Source of the DNA: Pseudomonadota bacterium
GTDB taxonomy: Bacteria; Pseudomonadota; Alphaproteobacteria; Rhizobiales; Xanthobacteraceae
DNA: 64,000 nt
Reading direction: 5' to 3'
Assembly (NCBI GenBank): GCA_023387735.1
Contig: JAEWHP010000049.1
Location: 62,001-126,000 of the forward strand
Within the stretch, counting starts at the first letter, position 1; each line of letters begins with the position of its first letter. Of the stretch, positions 32,837-42,243 are shown in pieces. The notes under the pieces were generated by a model. The model ran no database searches. It saw only the letters and a program-made list of their open reading frames with translations, and was not told the origin of the DNA. A program made the position numbers and the translations under genes.

Positions 32837-33541
32837 CTACTCGCCTTTTCGGTGGGGACGGGTCGCCATCAATCCACCGCCCAGCACCTGCAGCAAATCC
32901 GCCCTCACCGCCTCGATATGCCGTTCCAGATACCGGCAGGCCTCGTCGACCTTCTGCGCCCGGCACAATGCGATCAGATGGGCATGTTCCTTTTCGGCGA
33001 TCCCCATGGCCTTGGTGTTGGATAGCTGCAGACGCGTGTAACGGTCGCTGGTCTGCAGCAGCGCCACCACGATCGCGCGGGTACGCGGCTGGCGGGCGTG
33101 GGCGTAAAGCGCCATGTGAAAATCGGCGTTAAGCTGTCCCCATTCGCTGACGTTGCGCGCCTTGATCGCCTTCTCGAAGCGCTTCTGGATATCGTCCAGG
33201 CCTTCGAGGTCCTTCGCCGTAAAGGCGGGCGCCGATTGCGCCAAAAGCCGCGGCTCCAGGATCAGACGGAGATCGAACACATCGTTGATCTCGTCTAGCG
33301 ACAGCTCCGAAACGATGGCGCCCTTTTGCGGGACGATACGCACCAGCCCTTCGGCTTCCAGTTGGAACAGCGCCTCGCGCACCGGTATGCGGCTCACGCC
33401 ATAGGCCTCGCCCAGCGCGTCCTGCCGCAGCTGCGACCCGGCGGGATAAGTCCCGTCGAGGATCGACTGCCTGAGCTGGTCGACGATCGCAGCCGACAGG
33501 GTCCGGTGCTTGAGGGGGACTTTCATTCCAGCTTCCGTCAT
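32837..33541 (-). CDS. GntR/FCD-family transcription regulator
   Basis: 234 residues from the ATG at 33541 (33526 is an alternative). An N-terminal winged HTH (ALGEAYGVSRIPVREALFQL is the recognition region) is followed by an FCD all-helical effector domain with metal-site residues in DLRLILEPRLLA, NADFHMALYAHA and HAHLIALCRA. It is divergent from the TRAP operon and the gap has a perfect TGTATA/TATACA inverted repeat, so it very likely represses that operon and responds to its substrate, probably an organic acid. Confidence 0.88.
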   Translation of the reverse strand: MTEAGMKVPLKHRTLSAAIVDQLRQSILDGTYPAGSQLRQDALGEAYGVSRIPVREALFQLEAEGLVRIVPQKGAIVSELSLDEINDVFDLRLILEPRLLAQSAPAFTAKDLEGLDDIQKRFEKAIKARNVSEWGQLNADFHMALYAHARQPRTRAIVVALLQTSDRYTRLQLSNTKAMGIAEKEHAHLIALCRAQKVDEACRYLERHIEAVRADLLQVLGGGLMATRPHRKGE

Positions 33542-33651
33542 CTCGCGGCGGCTCCAGGCGAAGGGACCAAGTTTCGCACGTCGAAGTAGCTCCTGCCCTG
33601 ACAAAAGCAGTCCGGGCCGGATTTGCCCAGAATTTGCGTGTTTGACACGAT

Positions 33652-33666
33652 TGTATAAATTATACA
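33652..33666. promoter_or_regulatory. Perfect 15-bp inverted repeat (candidate GntR operator)
   Basis: TGTATA-AAT-TATACA, centred at 33659 in the divergent region, 4 bases before a possible TTG start of the TRAP small permease and about 110 bases from the regulator start. It partly matches the TNGTNNNACNA pattern of FCD-type GntR proteins. A TTGACA (33642) just upstream could be a -35 element. Confidence 0.6.
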
Positions 33667-33711
33667 TTTTTGAAACGCACGATAATTCGCGCGAGGCAGA
33701 GGGCTCTTTTG

Positions 33712-34335
33712 ATGATCGAGCAGACGATTCCGGACGCGCCGGCCTTTAGCGCCCCACGGATCGTTGTCGGCGCCTCGCGCGCGCTGCTGGCGTTCGAACG
33801 GCTCGCCCTGATGGGGCTGATGTATCTGCTGACGGCGCTGATCCTGATCAACGTCGTGACGCGGTACTCGCATTTTCCGATCTACTGGATCGATGAATCC
33901 GCCGTCTATTGCGTCGTTTGGCTGACCTTCATCGGCGCCTCCGCCATGACGCGGCTGCGGCTCGATTTCGCGGTCACGATGATGACCGAGCGCCTTTCGT
34001 CGCGAACTCAGAAGATCGCCAGGGTCATCGCCACCGGCATGGTCGTGGTGTTCGGCGTATCCCTGATCGCCACCTGCGTGCTCTGGATGGACCCGATCGG
34101 CCTCGCCCGCGCCGGCTTCGACGGGCGCAAGCTCGCCGCCGAGACCTTCAACTTCCTCTACACCGAACGCACGCAGACGCTGAACTGGCCGACCTGGGTG
34201 ATCTACCTGACGCTGCCGATCTTTGCGCTGTCGATGACCGTTCATGGCCTTGCCAACCTGCTCGAGGATCTCGAGCTGGTCCCGCGCACGCCACCGAGGG
34301 GCTTTCAGCTCTCCGAGCTCGACGGGGTCAACTAG
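33712..34335 (+). CDS. TRAP transporter small permease (DctQ-type)
   Basis: 207 residues from the ATG at 33712 (AGAGGG about 9 bases upstream; an upstream TTG at 33670 is in frame). Four membrane segments fit DctQ: about 33-53, 76-95, 107-127 and 160-180. The YWIDESAVYCVVWLTFIGAS segment is typical of the family. It forms the membrane complex with the large permease. One base of overlap with the next gene (TAGTG) shows tight coupling. Confidence 0.9.
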   Translation: MIEQTIPDAPAFSAPRIVVGASRALLAFERLALMGLMYLLTALILINVVTRYSHFPIYWIDESAVYCVVWLTFIGASAMTRLRLDFAVTMMTERLSSRTQKIARVIATGMVVVFGVSLIATCVLWMDPIGLARAGFDGRKLAAETFNFLYTERTQTLNWPTWVIYLTLPIFALSMTVHGLANLLEDLELVPRTPPRGFQLSELDGVN

Positions 34336-35600
34336 TGATCACTTCAGCGGCCTTCATCGCGATCATGCTGATTGGGGTGCCGATCGGGCTTTGTCTTTGC
34401 CTTGCCGGCCTCGTCTACATCGTAGCATCAGGCAATCCCGTCCTGTTCCAGTCCTATCCGCTGCAGCTGTTCGGCGGCGTCGACAGCTATGGCCTGATTG
34501 CCATCCCGCTGTTCATCCTGATCGGCGAGATCATGAATGGCGGCGGCATTACAAGGCGCATCGTCGATATGGCGATGGCCTTCATCGGCTCGCTGAAAGG
34601 CGGCCTCGCCTACGTCAACATCCTCGCCAACATGTTCATCTCCTCGATTCTCGGCTCGGCGACCGCGCAGGTTGCGATCATGGCGCAGATCATGGTCCCG
34701 GAAATGGAGAAGAAGGGCTACGACAAGACCTTTGCGGCGGGACTGACCGCCTATGGCGGCATGCTCGGGCCGATCATTCCGCCATCGGTGATGTTCGTGG
34801 TCTACAGCGTGCTGGCGCAGGTTTCCGTCAGCGACATGCTGATCGCCGGCATCGTGCCGGGCGTGATCCTCACCGCCATGTTCTGCGTCGTGATCGCGCT
34901 GATGGGCTACGTCTACAACTACCCCAAGGCGGATTACCAGACGCCGCGGCAGCGGGTGGCCATGATCCTGCGCACCTCGCCGACGCTGCTAATTCCCATC
35001 GTGATCGTCGGCAGCATTCTGGGTGGGCTCGCCAACGCCACCGAATCCGCCGCCGTCGGCGCGGTGGCCGCCGCCCTGGTCGGAAAATTCTGGACCAAGG
35101 AGTTCGAGTTCTCGCAGCTGCCGCAGATGATGCTGCGGGCCGGCATCTATTCGGCCATCGTGCTGTTCCTCGTCGCCGCAGCAGCCGTGTTCTCGTGGGT
35201 CCTGATCTTCGGCAAGGTACCGCAGGAGACCGCGGCCTGGATTCAGACCGTCGCCAAGGATCCGGTCAGCTTCATGCTGATCTGCAACGCGATCCTGCTT
35301 GTCATCGGCACCGTCATCGACGGCATTCCCGGACTGATCATGACGGTCCCGATCCTGCTGCCGGTCGCCACCGACATCTATCACATCGACCCGCGTCACT
35401 TCGGCGTGGTCGTCGTGATCAACCTGGTGCTCGGACTGCTGTCGCCGCCGGTCGGTCTTTGCTTCTTCGTCGCGGCTGCCGTCACCGGCGCCAGGCCGGG
35501 AAAGATGTTCCTCGTGACGCTGCCGTTGTTCGTCATCAGCTGCGTCCTGCTGGTGCTGCTCTCGCTCTACCCCTCGCTTTCCCTCGTCCTCATCAAATAG
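34335..35600 (+). CDS. TRAP transporter large permease (DctM-type)
   Basis: 421 residues from a GTG at 34335 overlapping the previous stop. About 12 hydrophobic segments; the family signatures FIGSLKGGLAYVNILANMFI and AYGGMLGPIIPPSVMFVVY are present. It moves the bound substrate inward with sodium. A frame open further upstream (to 33909) is an artefact of coding in the small permease. 27 bases to the binding-protein gene. Confidence 0.92.
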   Translation: MITSAAFIAIMLIGVPIGLCLCLAGLVYIVASGNPVLFQSYPLQLFGGVDSYGLIAIPLFILIGEIMNGGGITRRIVDMAMAFIGSLKGGLAYVNILANMFISSILGSATAQVAIMAQIMVPEMEKKGYDKTFAAGLTAYGGMLGPIIPPSVMFVVYSVLAQVSVSDMLIAGIVPGVILTAMFCVVIALMGYVYNYPKADYQTPRQRVAMILRTSPTLLIPIVIVGSILGGLANATESAAVGAVAAALVGKFWTKEFEFSQLPQMMLRAGIYSAIVLFLVAAAAVFSWVLIFGKVPQETAAWIQTVAKDPVSFMLICNAILLVIGTVIDGIPGLIMTVPILLPVATDIYHIDPRHFGVVVVINLVLGLLSPPVGLCFFVAAAVTGARPGKMFLVTLPLFVISCVLLVLLSLYPSLSLVLIK

Positions 35601-35627
35601 GTCCTCAACCCCTTAAGGAGCCCTGTC

Positions 35628-36611
35628 ATGACTATTTCACGTCGCCGCTTCCTTGCTGCCAGCGCTGCCGTGCCGCTGTTCGCGCCATCGTTGGCGCTGG
35701 CCCAGGCCAAGGAACTGCGCCTTGGCCTGATCACGCCCAACGGCCATTCCTGGAATAAGGCGGCGCTCAAACTCGGCGACGATCTCAAGGCGGCCACCAA
35801 TGGCCGGCTGACCATGACCGTGTTTCACTCCGGCCAGCTCGGCAACGAGCCGGCGATGATGCAGCAATTGCAGTCCGGCGCGCTCGATATGGGCTTCATT
35901 CAGGCGGCCGAACTCGGCTCCCGCGTGCCGCACATCGCCGCGATCAACGCACCCTACATCGTGCGCTCGACGCCGGCGGTCGCCAAGTTTGTACGACATC
36001 CTGCGGCGATCAAGCTGTTCGAGGTGCTGCCGCAGGAAACCGGCACGATCGGTTTGGGCTGGGGTATCACCGGCATGCGCGCCGTATTCTCGGCAAAAGA
36101 CCTGACGAGCCTTGCCGATATCAAGGGCATGAAGCTGCGCATCAACCCGACGCCGGTCTATCGCGATTTCTATTCGTCGCTGGGTGCCGCGCCGACGCCG
36201 ATCCCGACGCCCCAGGTGTTCGACGCCATGGCCAACGGCCAGGTCGACGGCCTCGAGGCCGATCTGGAGTTTTCCTGGAACCAGCGTTTCGACAAGGTCT
36301 CGAAGGTGATCCTGCAGATGAACGCCGTCTTCATGCCGATGGCAGCGGTCGTCTCGGGCCGCGTCTGGCAGTCGCTGCCGGCGGCCGACCGGGAACTGAT
36401 CGCAAAGACCGTCAAGGCGACGCTCGACGCACAGATCGACGAACTCGCCGGCAACGAGCCGAAACTGATCGAGAACTTCAAGAACGCGCCGATTCCGATC
36501 CGCCAGGTCGACGCCAAGGATACCGAGGCCGTCATCGCCGAGTTCGACAAGATCTGGCTGCCCAAGGCGCCCGTCCTTGCCGAACTGCGAAAGGTCGGCG
36601 CGACGCTCTGA
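35628..36611 (+). CDS. TRAP transporter substrate-binding protein (DctP-type)
   Basis: 327 residues. A twin-arginine signal (TISRRRFLAASAAVPLFAPS) precedes the DctP fold: LRLGLITPNGHSWNKAALKL, then LKAATNGRLTMTVFHSGQLG and ADIKGMKLRINPTPVYRDFY, whose Arg (in MKLRI) is the conserved carboxylate clamp of TRAP binding proteins. So the cargo is probably an organic acid. An AAGGAG ribosome site precedes the start. Confidence 0.92.
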   Translation: MTISRRRFLAASAAVPLFAPSLALAQAKELRLGLITPNGHSWNKAALKLGDDLKAATNGRLTMTVFHSGQLGNEPAMMQQLQSGALDMGFIQAAELGSRVPHIAAINAPYIVRSTPAVAKFVRHPAAIKLFEVLPQETGTIGLGWGITGMRAVFSAKDLTSLADIKGMKLRINPTPVYRDFYSSLGAAPTPIPTPQVFDAMANGQVDGLEADLEFSWNQRFDKVSKVILQMNAVFMPMAAVVSGRVWQSLPAADRELIAKTVKATLDAQIDELAGNEPKLIENFKNAPIPIRQVDAKDTEAVIAEFDKIWLPKAPVLAELRKVGATL

Positions 36612-36681
36612 TCCCATCCACCTCTTTCAAATCTCCCGGCGGATCGATCGATCCGCCGGCAATTCCAATTGGAGCCAAACA

Positions 36682-37608
36682 ATGAGCCCGCGCATTTCCT
36701 GGGAAGGCGTCTTCCCCGCCGTCACCACGCAATTCAACGACGACCTGTCGCTCAATATCGATGCCACCGCGAGGGTCATGGACGGCCTGATCCGCGACGG
36801 CGTTTCCGGATTGATCGTCTGCGGCTCCGTCGGCGAGAACACCTCGCTGGAGCGCAAGGAGAAAGTCGCCATCATGGAGGCGGCCAAGTCGGTCGCCGCC
36901 GGCCGCGTGCCTGTGCTTTGCGGCATTGCCGAATTCACGACCGCGTTTGCCGTCGAGACCGCGAAAGAGGCTGCACGCATCGGCATCGACGGCGTGATGG
37001 TGATGCCGGCGCTGGTCTATTCGTCCAAGCCGCACGAGACCGCCGCACACTTCCGCTCGGTCGCCACCGCAACCGACCTGCCCGTGATGCTCTACAACAA
37101 TCCGCCGATCTACAAGAACGACGTGACGCCGGATATCCTGGCAACCCTTGCCGACGTCGAGACGGTGGTTTGCTTCAAGGACTCCTCTGGCGACACGCGC
37201 CGCTTCATCGACACCCGCAACATCGTCGGCGATCGCTTTGTGCTGTTCGCGGGCCTCGACGATGTCATCGTCGAGAGCGTCGCCATGGGCGCCGTCGGCT
37301 GGGTGTCCGGCATGTCGAACGCGTTCCCGCGCGAGGGCGAGACGCTGTTTCGCCTTGCCAAGGCGGGACGCTTCGCCGAGGCTATGCCGCTGTACGAATG
37401 GTTCATGCCGCTGCTGCATCTCGACGCACGTCCGGACCTCGTCCAGTGCATCAAGCTGTGCGAGCACATCGTGGGCCGCGGCACCGCGCTGACCCGTCCG
37501 CCGCGGCTGGCGCTGCTACCGCACGAGAAGGCGGAGGTCGAGGCGATGATGGCGAAGGCGCTGAAAAATCGCCCGGTGCTGCCGAACGTCGGGCTGAAGG
37601 CGGCGTAG
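36682..37608 (+). CDS. Dihydrodipicolinate-synthase-family aldolase
   Basis: 308 residues from the ATG at 36682 (GGAG 8 bases upstream). A TIM barrel of the DapA/NanA family with Tyr in MLYNNPP (about 139), Schiff-base Lys in VVCFKDSSGD (about 167) and the GGxxE-like VCGSVGENTSLERKEK loop. The sequence is not close to DapA itself; members like this split or dehydrate keto acids, or act on hydroxyproline or sugar acids. Placed last in the TRAP operon under a GntR regulator, it most likely acts on the imported compound. Confidence 0.88.
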   Translation: MSPRISWEGVFPAVTTQFNDDLSLNIDATARVMDGLIRDGVSGLIVCGSVGENTSLERKEKVAIMEAAKSVAAGRVPVLCGIAEFTTAFAVETAKEAARIGIDGVMVMPALVYSSKPHETAAHFRSVATATDLPVMLYNNPPIYKNDVTPDILATLADVETVVCFKDSSGDTRRFIDTRNIVGDRFVLFAGLDDVIVESVAMGAVGWVSGMSNAFPREGETLFRLAKAGRFAEAMPLYEWFMPLLHLDARPDLVQCIKLCEHIVGRGTALTRPPRLALLPHEKAEVEAMMAKALKNRPVLPNVGLKAA

Positions 37609-37613
37609 GCGGC

Positions 37614-38522
37614 CTACTTTGCCGCCCTCGCCTTCGCGTTCAGCGCTGCCGCCACGCGGCTGACCGGCGGACGCCCGATCAGCCCGCTGACGACGTTGGT
37701 CGCGGCCACGAGCCGCGCCATGTCGACGCCGGTCGCAATGCCCATGCCTTCGAGCATGTAGACGACGTCCTCGGTCGCGACGTTACCCGTCGCGCCGGGG
37801 GCGTAGGGGCAGCCGCCGAGACCGCCGGCGGCGGAATCGATCACGCGGCAGCCTTCTTCCATCCCGGCATAGAGATTGGCAAGCGCCTGCCCATACGTGT
37901 CGTGGAAATGCATTGCCAGATTGGCCATCGGCACCTGGCCGGCGACCGCGCGCAGCAGCTGCCGCGCTTTCAGCGGCGTACCGACGCCGATGGTGTCGCC
38001 GAGCGAGATCTCGTAGCAGCCGAGATCCCACAGCACCTTTGCGATGTCGACCACCGCCTGCGGCTTGACCTCGCCCTCATAGGGACAGCCGAGCACGGTG
38101 GAGATATAGCCGCGCACCCGGACGCCGTCAGCCTTGGCACGAGCGAGCACCGGCTTGAAGCGCTCGATCGACTCCGCGATGGAGCAATTGATGTTGGCGC
38201 GCGAGAAGCTTTCCGACGCTGCCGCGAACACCGCGATCAGTTTGGCGCCCGCGGCTTGAGACGCCTCATAGCCCTTCTCGTTGGGCACCAGTACCGGAAG
38301 TTCACAAGCCGTATGATGGCTGACGCCGCGGAGCACCTCGGCCGAACCCACCATCTGCGGGATTGCCTTGGGCGAGACGAAGGCACCGACCTCGATCGCC
38401 TTCAGACCCGCGCCGATCAGGGCCTCGATGAACGTGATGCGGTCGGCAACGCTGATCGGCGTCTTCTCGTTCTGCAGACCATCGCGCGGGCCGACCTCGA
38501 CAATGTGGACCTGATCGCTCAT
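37614..38522 (-). CDS. mvaB: Hydroxymethylglutaryl-CoA lyase
   Basis: 302 residues from the ATG at 38522, overlapping the upstream carboxylase stop by 4 nt. Signature VEVGPRDGLQNEKT at the start, metal ligands His in LAMHFHDTYGQALAN, and GGLGGCPYAPGATGNVATED with the catalytic Cys. It splits HMG-CoA to acetyl-CoA and acetoacetate, the final step of leucine breakdown; the Cys and G-rich loop separate it from homocitrate synthases. It closes the operon. Confidence 0.93.
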   Translation of the reverse strand: MSDQVHIVEVGPRDGLQNEKTPISVADRITFIEALIGAGLKAIEVGAFVSPKAIPQMVGSAEVLRGVSHHTACELPVLVPNEKGYEASQAAGAKLIAVFAAASESFSRANINCSIAESIERFKPVLARAKADGVRVRGYISTVLGCPYEGEVKPQAVVDIAKVLWDLGCYEISLGDTIGVGTPLKARQLLRAVAGQVPMANLAMHFHDTYGQALANLYAGMEEGCRVIDSAAGGLGGCPYAPGATGNVATEDVVYMLEGMGIATGVDMARLVAATNVVSGLIGRPPVSRVAAALNAKARAAK

Positions 38523-40543
38523 GACGCTGCCGCTGCTTCGACTTCGGCGAGTTCGACGCCTTCGCCGACGATGTCGCCGACCTTGCATTTGATCTTCTTC
38601 AGAACGCCCGCATAGGGCGCGCGCAGGGTTTGCTCCATCTTCATGACTTCCAGCGTCAGGATCGCCGCGCCCTTTTCCAGCGTCGCGCCCTCCTCGGCCA
38701 GCAGCGCCACGACCGTGCCGGGCAGCGGCGCCACGATCTTGTCCTCGCCGACATGCTCTTCGCTCTCGCCGCCGAACGGATCGACCCAGTGCAGGTCGAA
38801 GCGGCCGTTGCGGGTGCGCAAATATAGCTCATGCCCCTCGATCACGGCGGTGACGCGCGATTTCATACCGTCGATCGTGAGGTCGAAGCTGCCCTCGTCC
38901 GCCGGCGACGTCCTGAACGTAAATTCGTGCTTGCCGATCGACAGCGCCGATGGTCCGGAACCATAACGCAGCGTCACCTTTTGCTCGGCGCCCTGCCCCT
39001 GGCGGAACGAGAACACCCGCTGGCGCGCGCCGGCCGGCATCCAGCCAAACGTCTGCCATGGCGAATGCGCTTCCCTGCGCGCCGACTTCCGCTCCTCGTG
39101 GACGATGGCGGCGACCGCTGCGCAAAGTTCGAGATCGCCCGGTGCGCCCGAGAATTCCGTCAGCTTCTTCAACTCACGCTCGATGAAGCCGGTGTCGATG
39201 GTGTTGGCCCGCACCTTGGGGTGCGTCACCAGCGCCGACAGGAACGGGATGTTGGTGACGATGCCGCGCACGTCGGTTTCTTCCAGCCCGCGGTTGAGCC
39301 GTTCGATCGCGGCCTGCCGCGTCGGGGCCCACGCGATTGCCTTGGCCAGCATGGCGTCGTAATAGGGCGACACCGCATCGCCATCGCGGTAGCCGGCATC
39401 GATCCGCAGACCATCGACGGCATCGGGCGTGCGCCAGGTCTTGATCCGGCCCACGGAGGGCATGAAATTCTTCTGCGGGTTCTCCGCATAGACCCGCGCC
39501 TCGATGGCGTGGCCGTTCAGCTTGATCTCGTTTTGCGCCAGCGGCAGTTTTTCGCCGAACGCCACCCGCAACTGCCACTCCACCAGATCGACGCCGGTAA
39601 TCAGCTCGGTCACGGGATGCTCGACCTGCAGGCGGGTGTTCATCTCGATGAAGAACACTTCCTTGCCGTCGGAGACGAATTCGATAGTGCCGGCGCCGAC
39701 GTAGTTGACGGCAGCAGCGGCCTTGCGCGCGGCGGCGCAGACCATCTCGCGCTGTTTGGCATCGAGCGTCGGCGACGGCGCTTCCTCGATCACCTTCTGA
39801 TGCCGCCGCTGCAGCGTGCATTCGCGCTCCCAGAGCGACAGCAGATTGCCGTGGCTATCGCCGATGATCTGCACCTCGATATGCCGCGGGTTCTGCACGA
39901 ATTTTTCGATCAGCATCCGGTCGTCGCCGAACGCCGCCTTGGCCTCGCGCTTGGCGCTGACGATCGCCGCCGAAAGCTCGCCGGCCGAATTGACCACGCG
40001 CATGCCGCGTCCACCGCCGCCGGCGGAGGCTTTGACCAGCACCGGAAAGCCGATCCTGTCGGCGGCCTTCGCCAGCGTTGCCTCATCCTGGGCCTCGCCG
40101 TGATAGCCGGGCACCAGCGGCACATCGGCTTTTTCCATCAGCTCCTTCGAGCCGGATTTGGAGCCCATCGCCGTCATCATTTCGGCGGTGGGGCCGACGA
40201 ACACCAGCCCCGCATTCAGGCAGGCCTGCGCGAACTCGGCATTCTCGGACAGGAAGCCGTAGCCGGGATGCACGGCCTCGGCGACGGTCTGGCGCGCCGC
40301 CTCGATCACGCGTTCGATGTTGAGATAGCTGTCGCGGGCTCGCGCCGGCCCAAGCAGCACGGCTTCGTCGGCCATGGCGACATGCATGGCGTCGCGGTCG
40401 GCCTCGGAATAGACCGCGACGGTGCGCAGACCCATGGCGCGCGCGGAGCGGATGACGCGGCAGGCGATCTCGCCGCGGTTGGCGATCAGAAGCGTGCGAA
40501 AACGCCGGTAGAGTTTCGAGCGGTCCATCATCGTTTCCTGCAT
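38519..40543 (-). CDS. mccA: Methylcrotonyl-CoA carboxylase biotin subunit
   Basis: 674 residues from the ATG at 40543 (TGATG overlap with the upstream stop; 40531 also possible). Biotin carboxylase domain (about 1-450: LIANRGEIACRVIRSARAMG, the ATP-grasp KASAGGGGRGMR and FIEMNTRLQVEHPVTE), a linker, and a C-terminal biotinyl domain with the attachment Lys in LEVMKMEQT. It is an acyl-CoA carboxylase alpha subunit; the neighbours (isovaleryl-CoA dehydrogenase, HMG-CoA lyase) assign it to methylcrotonyl-CoA rather than propionyl-CoA. Confidence 0.92.
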   Translation of the reverse strand: MQETMMDRSKLYRRFRTLLIANRGEIACRVIRSARAMGLRTVAVYSEADRDAMHVAMADEAVLLGPARARDSYLNIERVIEAARQTVAEAVHPGYGFLSENAEFAQACLNAGLVFVGPTAEMMTAMGSKSGSKELMEKADVPLVPGYHGEAQDEATLAKAADRIGFPVLVKASAGGGGRGMRVVNSAGELSAAIVSAKREAKAAFGDDRMLIEKFVQNPRHIEVQIIGDSHGNLLSLWERECTLQRRHQKVIEEAPSPTLDAKQREMVCAAARKAAAAVNYVGAGTIEFVSDGKEVFFIEMNTRLQVEHPVTELITGVDLVEWQLRVAFGEKLPLAQNEIKLNGHAIEARVYAENPQKNFMPSVGRIKTWRTPDAVDGLRIDAGYRDGDAVSPYYDAMLAKAIAWAPTRQAAIERLNRGLEETDVRGIVTNIPFLSALVTHPKVRANTIDTGFIERELKKLTEFSGAPGDLELCAAVAAIVHEERKSARREAHSPWQTFGWMPAGARQRVFSFRQGQGAEQKVTLRYGSGPSALSIGKHEFTFRTSPADEGSFDLTIDGMKSRVTAVIEGHELYLRTRNGRFDLHWVDPFGGESEEHVGEDKIVAPLPGTVVALLAEEGATLEKGAAILTLEVMKMEQTLRAPYAGVLKKIKCKVGDIVGEGVELAEVEAAAAS

Positions 40544-42147
40544 CACATCCTGAACAGGCCGAACTTCGTCGGCTCGATCGGCGCGTTGGCCGCGGCCGAC
40601 AATCCAAGACCAAGCACCAGCCTTGTATCGGCCGGATCGATCACGCCGTCGTCCCACAGCCGCGCTGTCGCGTAATAGGGGCTGCCCTGGTGTTCGTACT
40701 GCGCGCGAATGGGCGCACGGAACTTGTCCTCTTCCTCGGTCGACCAGCTCTCGCCCTTGGCCTCGATATTGTCGCGGCGGACCTGGCTTAGCACCATGGA
40801 AGCCTGCTCGCCGCCCATGACAGAGATGCGCGCGTTCGGCCACATCCAGAGAAAGCGCGGGCTGTAGGCGCGGCCGCTCATGCCGTAATTGCCGGCGCCG
40901 TAGGAGCCGCCGATGACGACGGTGAATTTCGGAACGCCGGCGGTCGCGACCGCCGTCACCAGCTTGGCGCCGTCGCGCGCGATGCCGCCGGCCTCGTATT
41001 TCTTGCCGACCATGAAGCCGGTGATGTTCTGCAGAAACACCAGCGGGATATTGCGCTGGCAGCACAGTTCGATGAAGTGTGCGCCTTTCAGCGAGCTCTC
41101 GCTGAACAGGATGCCGTTGTTGGCGATGATGCCGACGGGGTAGCCCCAGATATGCGCAAAGCCGCAGATCAGCGTCGTGCCATAGAGTTTCTTGAACTCG
41201 TCGAACTCGGAGCCGTCGACCACGCGTGCGATGATGTCATGCACATCGAACGGCTTGCGGCCGTCGGCGGAGACCACACCGTAGATTTCCTCCGCCGGAA
41301 ACAGCGGCTCCCGCGGCTCCTGCATGTTGATCGCGGCGCGCGTCGGCGGCTTCAGGGTGGCGACGATGCGCCGGGCGATCCCGATCGCGTGGGCGTCGTT
41401 CTGCGCATAATGATCGGTCACACCGGAGTGCCGCGAATGCACGTCAGCGCCGCCGAGTTCTTCCGCCGTCACCACCTCGCCGGTTGCGGCCTTCACCAGC
41501 GGCGGCCCGCCGAGGAAGATCGTGCCCTGGTTGCGCACGATGATGCTCTCGTCCGACATCGCAGGCACATAGGCGCCGCCGGCGGTGCAGGAGCCCATGA
41601 CGATCGCGATCTGGGGAATGCCCTGCGAGGACATCTGCGCCTGGTTGTAGAAGATGCGGCCGAAATGCCGCTCGTCCGGAAAGATCTCGTCCTGCATCGG
41701 CAGGAAGGCGCCGCCGGAATCCACCATGTAGACGCAGGGCAGATTGTTCTGCCGCGCGATATCCTGCGCGCGCAGGTGCTTCTTCACCGTCATGGGATAG
41801 TAGGTGCCGCCCTTGATGGTGGCGTCGTTGGCGACGATCACGCATTCTCGGCCCGAGATGCGTCCCACCCCCGTGATGACGCTGGCGGAATGGACATCAC
41901 CACCATAGAGGCCGTGGGCGGCAAGCGGCGACAATTCGAGAAACGCGGTCCCGGGATCGACCAGGAGATCAACGCGCTCGCGTGCCAGCATCTTGCCGCG
42001 CGAAGTATGCCGCTTGCGCGAGGCCTCGCCGCCGCCGCCGGACACGACCTTGAGCTTGTCGCAAAGCTCGGCCACCAGGCTGCGCATCACGTCGGCGTTG
42101 CGGGCGAACTCGGGGGATTTGGGATCGATGGTGGAATGCAGCGGCAT
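40543..42147 (-). CDS. mccB: Methylcrotonyl-CoA carboxylase carboxyltransferase subunit
   Basis: 534 residues with the tandem crotonase-like carboxyltransferase fold: first half RERVDLLVDPGTAFLELSPL and AQMSSQGIPQIAIVMGSCTA, GGAYVPAMSDE; second half AHFIELCCQRNIPLVFLQNI and GSYGAGNYGMSGRAYSPRFL. It moves carboxyl from biotin to 3-methylcrotonyl-CoA. It sits between the dehydrogenase and biotin subunit in the leucine operon. Confidence 0.94.
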   Translation of the reverse strand: MPLHSTIDPKSPEFARNADVMRSLVAELCDKLKVVSGGGGEASRKRHTSRGKMLARERVDLLVDPGTAFLELSPLAAHGLYGGDVHSASVITGVGRISGRECVIVANDATIKGGTYYPMTVKKHLRAQDIARQNNLPCVYMVDSGGAFLPMQDEIFPDERHFGRIFYNQAQMSSQGIPQIAIVMGSCTAGGAYVPAMSDESIIVRNQGTIFLGGPPLVKAATGEVVTAEELGGADVHSRHSGVTDHYAQNDAHAIGIARRIVATLKPPTRAAINMQEPREPLFPAEEIYGVVSADGRKPFDVHDIIARVVDGSEFDEFKKLYGTTLICGFAHIWGYPVGIIANNGILFSESSLKGAHFIELCCQRNIPLVFLQNITGFMVGKKYEAGGIARDGAKLVTAVATAGVPKFTVVIGGSYGAGNYGMSGRAYSPRFLWMWPNARISVMGGEQASMVLSQVRRDNIEAKGESWSTEEEDKFRAPIRAQYEHQGSPYYATARLWDDGVIDPADTRLVLGLGLSAAANAPIEPTKFGLFRM

Positions 42148-42243
42148 GATCGGCGTTTCTTTGGGTGCTGGAGAACCGTCGGGGGTGCTTCGGGACGGGT
42201 ACAGGAGGCGACAGCCTGTACTATCTTGGCCGGAATGTGAAGT

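Noticed and set aside
33909..34334. Upstream extension of the TRAP large permease frame
   Set aside because: It overlaps the small permease in another frame; the GTG at 34335 gives the normal family length.
38831..42240. Long plus-strand frames opposite mccA and mccB
   Set aside because: Antisense shadows of strongly supported carboxylase genes; His/Arg-rich low-complexity translations.
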